Assembly: GCA_002508705.1 (NCBI GenBank)
Contig: DAYL01000032.1
Coordinates: forward strand, 35,548-99,547
Reading direction: 5' to 3'
Source of the DNA: Methanoculleus sp. UBA374
GTDB lineage: Archaea > Halobacteriota > Methanomicrobia > Methanomicrobiales > Methanoculleaceae
Length of the DNA stretch: 64,000 nt
The translations under genes were made by a program, and so were the position numbers. The notes beneath the pieces are model-generated. The model was not told the origin of the DNA and searched no databases. It saw nothing but the letters and a program-made list of their open reading frames with translations. Shown here in pieces: positions 7,658 through 15,800 of this stretch (position 1 is its first letter; each line of letters begins with the position of its first letter).

Positions 7658-9637
7658 TTACAGACCGTCCGCTGCCGGACAGGACCCGGGCCCGTGCCGG
7701 CCGAACCGCCCGCCGGGAAGGTCCACGAACGCTCTCCCGGCGAGGCTTGCCGAGTTCGCGAGCACGATGAGCGTTCCGGCCTGGTGCGCTATCGCGCCGC
7801 CGGCAGGAGAGAGGATGCCGAGAGCGGCGAGCGCTATCATCGAAAACGAGAACGCGAGAGCGAAGAGGACGTTTGCGGTGATCGTCCGCGCCGCCCTCTT
7901 CCCGAGCCGGAGGAAGTCGGGAAGCTCTGCTAAGCCCCCGCGCATCAGGACGACGTGCGAGGTCTCGAGGGCGACCGTATCCTCTCTCGAACCGATGCTG
8001 ACCCCGATATCCGCCCGGGCGAGCGCCGGCCCGTCGTTGGTCCCGTCGCCGACGAAACAGACCGTCCGGTCGCCGGTCTGGAGGGTTTCCACATACTCCT
8101 GTTTCTGGCCGGGCAGCAGACCGGCGTAAACCGCATCCTCCAGTATTCCCGCCTCCGCCGCGACCCTGCGGGCGACCACCTCGTGATCGCCAGTGAGCAT
8201 GGCGATAGTCTCGATCCCCTCGCGCCTGAGGCGCTCGATGACTTCGACGGACTCGGGGCGGAGCCGGTCCTGCAGCCCGATCACGCCGACGACCTCCTCA
8301 TCCACCGCCACGAAGACCGGCGTGACGCCGGAAGCCGCAAGGGTGTCCCGAACCGCGCGTGCCTCCTCCGGCAGCGGGATGCCGGTCAGGGCGAGGAGAC
8401 GGGCGCTCCCCACGACGATGCGGGCCTCCCCGGACCGCGCCTCGATCCCCCCTCCCGGGTGCAGGTGCATCTCCGTCGCGTCCGCCGCGTGGCTCCCCGG
8501 CTCGGGCGCCGCATCGAGGATAGCCCGGGCGACGGGGTGCTCCGATCCCGCCTCCGCAACGGCCGCGACCCGGAGCACCCCCTCAACCGTTCTCCCGCAG
8601 AACGGCACCACCTTCGTGACGTGCAGGTCTCCGAGGGTAAGGGTGCCGGTCTTGTCGAAGACGACGGTATCGATCTTTGAGCAGGCCTCCAGGTACTCGC
8701 CGCCCCGGATAAGGACTCCTCGCCTGGCGCCGGCGCCGATCGCTGCAAGCACCGCAGACGGGGTTGCAAGCAGGAGGGCGCAGGGGCAGGCGACGATGAG
8801 AAGCGAGATCGACCGTTGCAGGTCGCCCGTCGCGAGCAGGACCACACCGGCGGCCGCAAGCATCACCGGGGTGTAGACGACCGCGAGCCGGTCGACAAGC
8901 GGGCGGGAAGGAGGGCGGCGCTCCTCCGCCTCCCGGACCATCTGCATGATCTTCCCGTAGGCCGAGCGGTCCCCGACGCGGAGGACCGTCACCTGCAGTG
9001 CGCCGTCGTGGTTGATGGTCCCGGCATACACCGCATCCCCCGGCCCTTTCTCAACCGGGATGCTCTCCCCGGTAAGGTGGGATTCATCGACGGCCGATGT
9101 GCCGGTCGCGACTGTTCCGTCGACGGGCACGACGTCGCCGGGACGGACCAGCACACGGTCCCCGGGGCCGATCTCGGAGAGAGCCGCCCGGACGGTCTCC
9201 CCGTCCCGCACGACAAAAGCATACCTCGGAGTATCGGCCGCAATCGCCTCGATATCGCGCCGCGACCGCCGGTGGGCGTACTCCTCCGCCACTTCGCCCA
9301 GGGCCATGATGAAGCCCAGTTCCGCGGCGACGGTGAATTCACCCAGGTACAGCGCAGCCACAATCGCAATACTCGCAAGTTCTCCCACGTTTCGCTGCCG
9401 CTGGAGGAGCCCCTGCACCGTCCCCACGATGATCGGAAGACCGGTCAGCACGAGCGACCCGAGAGAGAGGACCGCGACCGGGATCGGGAGAGAGAGCGCA
9501 AAGTGCTCCGCCGCGAGAGCCGCGCCGAGAAGCACACCGGCCGCCCCGATCCTGACTGCCTCGCGGGCGTCCAGACCGCCAGACCCGCAGCAGGAGGGCG
9601 AGCAGGACCACCCGTGTGTGTCGCATTCCAGAGCCAT
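7658..9637 (-). CDS. Heavy-metal P1B-type ATPase (Zn/Cd/Pb export type)
   Basis: Membrane pump of 659 residues that would export soft divalent metals using ATP. Visible motifs in order: T-G-E-S at 189-192 (actuator), C-P-C at 284-286 in the metal-binding membrane helix, D-K-T-G-T-L-T at 328-334 (phosphorylated aspartate), H-P near 370 in the nucleotide domain, and G-D-G-T-N-D-G-P near 565. The N-terminus has no full HMA domain; instead the first 17 residues hold four cysteines and a histidine (C-D-T-H-G-W-S-C-S-P-S-C-C), a likely metal-binding tag. The MarR gene lies 15 bases upstream and is probably co-transcribed. The exact metal is inferred from the CPC motif and general resemblance to ZntA/CadA. 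Confidence 0.9.
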   Translation of the reverse strand: MALECDTHGWSCSPSCCGSGGLDAREAVRIGAAGVLLGAALAAEHFALSLPIPVAVLSLGSLVLTGLPIIVGTVQGLLQRQRNVGELASIAIVAALYLGEFTVAAELGFIMALGEVAEEYAHRRSRRDIEAIAADTPRYAFVVRDGETVRAALSEIGPGDRVLVRPGDVVPVDGTVATGTSAVDESHLTGESIPVEKGPGDAVYAGTINHDGALQVTVLRVGDRSAYGKIMQMVREAEERRPPSRPLVDRLAVVYTPVMLAAAGVVLLATGDLQRSISLLIVACPCALLLATPSAVLAAIGAGARRGVLIRGGEYLEACSKIDTVVFDKTGTLTLGDLHVTKVVPFCGRTVEGVLRVAAVAEAGSEHPVARAILDAAPEPGSHAADATEMHLHPGGGIEARSGEARIVVGSARLLALTGIPLPEEARAVRDTLAASGVTPVFVAVDEEVVGVIGLQDRLRPESVEVIERLRREGIETIAMLTGDHEVVARRVAAEAGILEDAVYAGLLPGQKQEYVETLQTGDRTVCFVGDGTNDGPALARADIGVSIGSREDTVALETSHVVLMRGGLAELPDFLRLGKRAARTITANVLFALAFSFSMIALAALGILSPAGGAIAHQAGTLIVLANSASLAGRAFVDLPGGRFGRHGPGSCPAADGL

Positions 9638-9652
9638 GATACCGCGGTCCCT

Positions 9653-10078
9653 TCAGATGATCGCGTTGATCTTCTGCAGGATCGCGACGAGTCCGGCGAT
9701 CTCCCCGTCGTCCAGGGCCGATGCGATCTCTTTTGCGAGCTGCAGGTGGTGGTGGTGGTGGTCGAGAAACGCAGCCTCCCCTTCAGGCGTGAGCTCGATA
9801 ATGTAGGACCGCCGGTCTTTCTCCGCCGGCGTCCGGCGGGCGAGCCCCCCCTCCTCCAGCCGGTCGACCGTGACGGTGACCGTGCCGGTCGTCACGCCGA
9901 GCCTCTGCGCCAGGCTCTTCATGTTCATCCTGCCGTGGTGGCCCAGGACCTCGATGGCATGCGTCTCCGCAAGGGTGAGAGGGCCCGGCTGAATCACCGA
10001 TGCTTCCCAGGACGAAAAACGGTTGAAAAATTCGACCAGTTCCGCATTCAGCTGCTCAATCGTCTCCATGTCCGTCAT
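9653..10078 (-). CDS. MarR-family transcriptional regulator
   Basis: Protein of 141 residues with a MarR winged helix: L-A-Q-R-L-G-V-T-T-G-T-V-T-V-T-V-D-R-L-E recognition region near residues 60-80 and a wing with R-R-T-P-A-E-K-D-R-R-S. A run of five histidines (D-H-H-H-H-H-L) lies near residue 110 in the segment that normally dimerises. Next to a metal export ATPase this run could be a metal-sensing site (inference). It is the first gene of the two-gene operon and begins directly below a set of operator-like repeats. An internal ATG three codons later is an alternative start. Confidence 0.85.
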   Translation of the reverse strand: MTDMETIEQLNAELVEFFNRFSSWEASVIQPGPLTLAETHAIEVLGHHGRMNMKSLAQRLGVTTGTVTVTVDRLEEGGLARRTPAEKDRRSYIIELTPEGEAAFLDHHHHHLQLAKEIASALDDGEIAGLVAILQKINAII

Positions 10079-10082
10079 ATGT

Positions 10083-10126
10083 TCACACTCAAACTATTTG
10101 ATATTCAAACTATTTGTTTATCAAAT
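10083..10126 (-). promoter_or_regulatory. Operator-like repeats and promoter of marR-ATPase operon
   Basis: The 12-base word TCAAACTATTTG occurs at 10089-10100 and again at 10105-10116, a 16-base period. The same stretch contains the inverted repeats TTTGA-TAT-TCAAA (10097-10109) and ATTTG-TTTAT-CAAAT (10112-10126). It lies immediately upstream of the MarR start and overlaps the only AT-rich promoter-like sequence. Binding by the MarR protein (autoregulation) is inferred. Confidence 0.6.
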
Positions 10127-10429
10127 GATCCCTTAAGGCAAGGTGGGTGAGCAGATTTTGAGGCGGACGGGGTGACGGGGGGGAGGCGGACCGAAGCCTC
10201 ACGTGAAACACGGTCCCCCCGAAGAGGCGGGAACTCGAGAAGCCGTCGGGTTTCGAAAAAAAATCGGCAATTTGACCTCCCGCGGCTTCTTCAAAGAAGT
10301 TCGACGAAGTGCCGCCTCATGGCGATACCCGCCGGGATCACGACCGACTATCGAGAGAGGGGGCCAGCAAGGCTCGAAAATGAGCCGACAGGCAATATAC
10401 AGGCCGCCGTGAAATTCGGGAACGCCGCC
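10127..10429. other. Intergenic region between cca and marR operons
   Basis: No supported gene. On the minus strand an eight-base U-run (A-run at 10256-10263) lies downstream of the cca stop and may end the thpR-cca transcript. The rest is GC-rich and featureless to me. Confidence 0.5.
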
Positions 10430-11803
10430 CTACCGTCTCGTCGTCCGCCAGATCCTCGCAAGCGGCGACGACCGCTCCAGGAACCCCGAAAGGAACCCGG
10501 CAAACTCCTCATCCCAGCACTCCGCACCGGCGCGCACCGTCCATCCCTGCTGCATCGAGCCGCGGACGTGTTTCCCGAGCGCGACGTCAAAGAGGGCGTT
10601 CGACCGCAGCAGGTCGGCGGCCCGGGTGAACGGACGGGCGATCTCCACAACGTAGCGGCCGTCCTCGACGTAGGGACCGGCGAAGACCTCTTCCCGGACG
10701 TACTTTTCGAGAAATTTCCCGGCGTTCCCCTTCGACGAGACCGGCGGCCCGATATGCCGGCGCATCGCCGGGACGGTCCCGGCCATCAGCTCGAAGAGGA
10801 GCATGCACCGCTCCTCCCCCATACAGACATCGATGCGGTTTACCGGAAACCCGCTCCGTTCGAGAAGTTCCCGGATCGACCCCGCAGACTTCCGGAGCTG
10901 GGGCACCACCGTATCGGGCGTGTAGTCCGGCGTGGCAAACGTGATGGAGAAGAGGTGCGTCCCCCGCGCTGCGAGCAGGCGGGAAAAGACCTCCCGGGTG
11001 AGCGGCGGAGACGGCGGCCGGCAGAAGAACGCCACTGACGGCTCCGCGAGATAGCCGCGGGCGAGCTCCACGAACTCGAACATCCGTGATGTCGAGAGCG
11101 CCGCCGCCACGTTCCGCTCCGGGTCGACCGGGTCGATGACGACGAGCGGGTCCTCGAACCGCTTTGCCCCGTGCTCCTCGATATCGATCACCTCCCCCGG
11201 CCTCCAGCGGGCGGCGGCCAGAAGGAGCGGACGGAACCCGCCGTAGTAGATCGTCAGGACCTCACAGAGGTAGCCCGAAAACCCCTCGGTCATGTGGTCC
11301 GACCCGTAGACCCCCCCCGCCTTCGTAAACTGCTTCGCAAGGAGGACGTCGTCGGTATAACCGTCAATGTGAGCGAGGATGTAGCGGGTGTGGAACGGGG
11401 TCCGGTCCACGGCGCTCTTGATCTCGGTGGCGCTCGGGACGGCGTAGCAGGGAACGAGATCGATATCGAGCGAATCGATCGTTGCGTTGACGTAAGGGTG
11501 CTCCGCGTACTTCTCGCGCCAGGTCGCGCCGAACTCTTCCGCGATCCGGTGCGCGAGGGAAAGCCCCTGCTCCTGCAGTTCCTCCCGGGAGAGAGCGGGG
11601 TCGAAGAGCATGAAGATGTCGAGGTCCCGGTCGCCCCGGACGAAGGTGTCGCGGGCGACCGACCCTACCATCATCGCCTTCGCCATCCCCGACCGCTCCA
11701 CCGCCTCGATCAGGCGCTGTCCGATCGCCCGGACGTAAGCCTGCTCTTCAGGCGTGGGGCGGATCTTCGCGAGCACCTCCTCCTCGCAGGGGCACCGGGT
11801 CAA
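10430..11803 (-). CDS. cca: CCA-adding enzyme (archaeal tRNA nucleotidyltransferase)
   Basis: Enzyme of 457 residues that adds the CCA end to tRNA, needed here because the three tRNA genes in this window do not encode CCA. The nucleotidyltransferase signature M-V-G-S-V-A-R-D-T-F with D-R-D-L-D-I-F-M-L-F about 20 residues later gives the catalytic acidic pair. Length matches the class I archaeal family. The start is taken as TTG at 11803: GGAGGTG sits five bases upstream and the codon overlaps the TGA of the thpR gene. A GTG at 11776 is an alternative. The long upstream extension of this frame is a shadow of thpR. Confidence 0.87.
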   Translation of the reverse strand: MTRCPCEEEVLAKIRPTPEEQAYVRAIGQRLIEAVERSGMAKAMMVGSVARDTFVRGDRDLDIFMLFDPALSREELQEQGLSLAHRIAEEFGATWREKYAEHPYVNATIDSLDIDLVPCYAVPSATEIKSAVDRTPFHTRYILAHIDGYTDDVLLAKQFTKAGGVYGSDHMTEGFSGYLCEVLTIYYGGFRPLLLAAARWRPGEVIDIEEHGAKRFEDPLVVIDPVDPERNVAAALSTSRMFEFVELARGYLAEPSVAFFCRPPSPPLTREVFSRLLAARGTHLFSITFATPDYTPDTVVPQLRKSAGSIRELLERSGFPVNRIDVCMGEERCMLLFELMAGTVPAMRRHIGPPVSSKGNAGKFLEKYVREEVFAGPYVEDGRYVVEIARPFTRAADLLRSNALFDVALGKHVRGSMQQGWTVRAGAECWDEEFAGFLSGFLERSSPLARIWRTTRR

Positions 11804-12339
11804 AGCGGCACCTCCGCAAGGTCCTCGTAGACCGATCCCCGGGGCGTAAGCGTGCTCTTCTTGAGCCTGATGCTCTCCACCCGGCAACGGCCGAGCGGTT
11901 CGGGAGAGAGACAGGCCACCCCGTCGGCAAGCGAGGGGTGGAACTCCTTCACCCGTGCGAGGGTCACGTGGGGGCGGAAGGGACGCTTCTCCCGGGGAAA
12001 CCCGAGCGGCGCGAGGAGGTCGTCCATCTGCCGGGCGAGAGAGGCGCTCTCCCCGGCGTCCGCAACGTCGCACCAGACCACCCGCGGCCGTTTCGGGGGG
12101 TTGCAGACCGGATGTCCGACCGTCAGATCGAAGGGGTCGACCCGAACGCCCCCGAGCGCCGCGACGATCGGCTCGATCAGCGCCGGATCGACCTCCCCGA
12201 GAAACTTCACCGTGATATGGAGATTCCCGGGATCGACGACGGCGAGTCTTCCCTCGGACCGTTTCAGGACCTCCAGGGACCCGCGAGCCCGCTCGCGGAT
12301 ATCCTCCGGCAGATCGATTGCAACGAACGTCCTGACCAT
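11800..12339 (-). CDS. thpR: RNA 2',3'-cyclic phosphodiesterase (2'-5' RNA ligase family)
   Basis: Protein of 179 residues with the two H-x-T/V-x motifs of the 2H phosphoesterase superfamily: H-I-T-V at residues 41-44 and H-V-T-L at 124-127. It starts M-V-R-T-F-V-A-I-D-L-P, typical for the family. Members open 2',3'-cyclic phosphates and can join tRNA halves in vitro. The gene overlaps the start of cca by four bases, so the two RNA end-processing enzymes are probably translated from one message. Confidence 0.88.
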   Translation of the reverse strand: MVRTFVAIDLPEDIRERARGSLEVLKRSEGRLAVVDPGNLHITVKFLGEVDPALIEPIVAALGGVRVDPFDLTVGHPVCNPPKRPRVVWCDVADAGESASLARQMDDLLAPLGFPREKRPFRPHVTLARVKEFHPSLADGVACLSPEPLGRCRVESIRLKKSTLTPRGSVYEDLAEVPL

Positions 12340-12502
12340 AGTATCTACTATCGCACCTCACGCTACAAAATGGTGATTGTGCGGGGATGCCGCACCGGGC
12401 AGACGGTGGATGCGCAAACCCGGCGCGAGAGATCGCGACAGCCCCTCACCGGCAGCGAACGGCACCCTCACACAAATAACAGAGGATATATCCGTTCTGA
12501 GC

Positions 12503-12512
12503 CAAAATATAA
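12503..12512 (+). promoter_or_regulatory. TATA-like box before redoxin-reductase operon
   Basis: CAAAATATAA at about 12503-12512 lies 37-46 bases before the ATG at 12549, giving a short leader. Confidence 0.45.
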
Positions 12513-12548
12513 CGACCGTTCTTGGGGGTAATCATCATTTCCGATACA

Positions 12549-12806
12549 ATGCAATTCATCGTCTATACACTCGAATTTTGCCCGAATTGCGAAATTCTCA
12601 AGGAGTTCCTGGCCTCCAGGGGTGTTTCCTTCGTCGAGTGCGACATGGCGTCCGCTGAGGGGCTGACGGAACTCCGGATGAACGGCGTATTCGTCCAGGA
12701 AGCGCCGGTGCTGCAGAAAGGCGACGCCTTCTATACGGCGGGCGACCTCTTCGCCGGCGGCGCGTTCCAGGAGGACCTTGTCGCCGACCTGATCGCGGGG
12801 GCATGA
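12549..12806 (+). CDS. Glutaredoxin/NrdH-like redoxin
   Basis: Small protein of 85 residues that starts M-Q-F-I-V-Y-T-L and has the redox motif C-P-N-C at about residues 11-14, in the position of the CxxC of glutaredoxins. A later A-P-V-L region corresponds to the cis-proline loop. An upstream TTG at 12522 would be in frame but adds an unlikely hydrophobic tail. The stop overlaps the reductase start in an ATGA arrangement, so the protein is probably the electron donor to that enzyme, as known for redoxin-dependent class III reductases of methanogens (inference by context). Confidence 0.8.
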   Translation: MQFIVYTLEFCPNCEILKEFLASRGVSFVECDMASAEGLTELRMNGVFVQEAPVLQKGDAFYTAGDLFAGGAFQEDLVADLIAGA

Positions 12807-15800
12807 GGTTGGCGGCGCACAGGTCAACGCAAACAACCCTGTTCGGGAAATTCCTTCCCACCCTCCCCAAAGTCCGGACCACGGGAGGGTATCTCCTCAA
12901 CTGGGACCGGGACCGGATCATCCGGCAGATCACGGAGGAGACCCGGCTGGTCGAGACCTTCTACAACTCCCGGGGAGCCGGCGAGGAGACGGCGAAGGAG
13001 ATCGCCCGGCTGGTCGAGAGGAAGATCCAGATGCTCGGCCTTCAGACGCTCTCCGGGCCCCTGATCCGCGAGATCGTCAACATGACGCTTCTCGAACGCG
13101 GTCTTGTCTCCTACCGCAACGTCTGCACCAGGGTGGGAACCCCGGTCTTCGACGCGCACCTCATCGACGTCGGGCGGGGATTCGAAGCCCACGACAACGC
13201 CAACCTCCAGGAGAACGCCGAGACCTCGCACAAGAAGAAGGCGGACAAGATCAGCAAGGAGCAGTACCTCCTGCAGCTCCCGCCGGCCCTTGCGGACCAC
13301 CACCTCCGTGGTGACCTCCATATCCACGACCTGGAATACTTCGGGACGCGCCCGTTCTGTATCGACGGGAGCACGGTCGTACCCCTGCGGATGGAGAACC
13401 GGATCCGGAGTCTTCGCCTCGACGAACTCCCGATTGAGGGCGATGTATGGCACCCGCGTGACCTCTCCGCGCTCACGCCGAAGGGCTGGAGGCGCGTCGC
13501 AAAGGTGACCCGCCGGAAGGTGAACCCGGGCGAGATGCGCCGGATCCGGACATCGGGCGGACGGTCGCTCCTGGTCACCGGCGAGCACCGGATCCCGGTG
13601 CGGACCGGAGAGGGGATGGCCATCCGTCGTGCCGACGAGATCCGGCCCGGAGACGTTCTCTACCGGATCTCCGGGACCGACGGTCTCCGCGGGGAGACGA
13701 TCGGATCGATCGACCTCGTCCGGGAACTATCTGCATCGGTTCCGGCCGAACTCCTCGATAACGTCTACGTCCGCGGGGCCGAAGAGGTCTTTAGTCACGT
13801 GGTGCAGAGCGGGCGGGCCGCATCATACACCGAGATCTCGCGGGAACTCGGCGTCGAGCACCAGAAACAGTGGTATACGCGCGGAATCATGCCGGTCGCG
13901 CTCTTTGCAGCCCTCTCCCGCCGCTACGGCATCGAGGACTACGCCGGGATCACCATCGGGGTTACGGGGAGCGAACACGAACTGCCCGCACTCCTTGAAC
14001 TTACACCGGAACTCGTCCGGCTCCTCGGGTTCTTCGTCTCGGAGGGGAACTATAACGCCGTCCCGGCAGTCGGGCAGTACAACCTCGCGATAACCGAGAA
14101 CCACCAGGCGCCCGCGATCACGGCCTCGGCGCGTACCTGCCTGAACACCTACGCAACGATCGCCGGCGGCGCTCCCGATACCACGACCATCTACGGGGTC
14201 GAGGTGGAGCGAAACCGGGCGCTGCAGGTCTACTTCGGCGGCAAGGCGGCCTATCTGCTCTTCCGCTACGTCTTTGCCATCCCTGAGGGAGCAGCAGGAA
14301 AACGCCTCCCCTGGATCGTCTACCACTTAGACGACGTGCTCCTCCACGAGTTCCTCTCCGCTCTCTTCACCGGAGACGGTTCGACATACTACCGCCCGGA
14401 GAAGTCGGACTGCATCGTCAACTACACCACCGCATCGCCGGAACTCCGGCAGGAACTCTCGCTTCTGCTCGCCTCACTCGGGATGTCGCCGTATATCGTC
14501 GAACCCTACGGCGAGGAGGAGCGACGGACGCTCTACCGGCTCCAGCTCAACGGGAGAAGGAACATCGAGACGTTCGCCCGGTACGCCACGTTCCTCGACG
14601 AACGGCAGGACCACATCGACAGGTTCCTCTCCACGGTGAAGGGAATACAGACCGCCGGGCGGGAAGAGACCGTTCTCGATAACGGGCCTGCGGAGCCCAC
14701 CGGCGAGTACGTTTACGACCTCTTCCTCGACGGCGACGGGAGCGAGGAAAGCCACACGTTCTACGCATCGGACGGCCTTCTCATCCACAACTGCCAGGAC
14801 TGGGACCTGCGCTACTTCTTCTACTACGGCCTGATGCCCGATGGAAACGGGACGAAAGCATCGGTCGCCGGCCCCGCGAAACGGGCCGAGGTGGCGGTCC
14901 TCCACGCGGTCAAGGCGCTCGGCTCGGCCCAGACGAACTTCGCCGGCGGCCAGGGCTACTACAACTTCCTCACGTTCATGGCGCCCTTCTTCGAAGGGAT
15001 GGACTACGGCGAGATCAAGCAGTTGATGCAGATGTTCGTCTACGAGATGACCCAGATGATGGTCGCCCGGGGCGGCCAGGTGGTCTTCTCGTCGGTCCAG
15101 CTCTCCCCGGGCGTCCCCACCCTCTGGAAGGACAAACCCTGTGTCTACCGCGGCAAGGTCTGGGACGGAAAACAGGCGCCGCTCCGGACCTACGGCGAGT
15201 TCGAGCGGGAGGTCCGGCTCCTCTTCAAGGCGCTGATGGAGGTGATGCTCGAAGGGGACTACTGGGGCAAGCCCTTCTCCTTCCCGAAACCCGAGATCAG
15301 CATCGAACCCGACTTCCTCGTCGAGAACGAGGAGTTCAACCGCGAGCACCCCGACCTCCCGACCTACCAGGACCTCTACCTGATGACCTTCGAACTCGCG
15401 TCCAAGTACGGCACCCCCTACTACGACAACCAGATCCCCGGCTACCGGGGCGCCGGGGAGGGGATCTCATGCTACCAGTGCCTTGCAGGCGACGAACTGG
15501 TCCCGGTCGCCGACCCTGACGGCAGGGTTGCCGTCAGGGCGATCCGGGACCTCTTCGATGCCGCGGCGACGAACGGACGGCGGGTCGATCCCTTCGGCAC
15601 GGAACTCGCCTACTACGACGGGAAGGCCCCGAGCGTCGACTTCACCACTCTGGAAGCGTCGCTCCGTCCGTTTCGGGGCGTGATGCGCCGGCGATATACC
15701 GGGGACCTCCTCCGGATCACCCTGGAGTCGGGACGGAAGATCACCGTCACCCCCGATCACCCGGTCTATGTCCTGAACGGCGACGGGTTCACGAAAGAGA

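Noticed and set aside
9653-10078. Pentahistidine run in the MarR protein as a cloning tag
   Set aside because: It lies inside the protein in normal codon context, not at an end, so it is native sequence.
10430-12361. A single 643-residue frame covering cca and thpR
   Set aside because: Only the last 457 residues look like CCA-adding enzyme; the first part is arginine-rich and antiparallel to good coding sequence of thpR in another frame.
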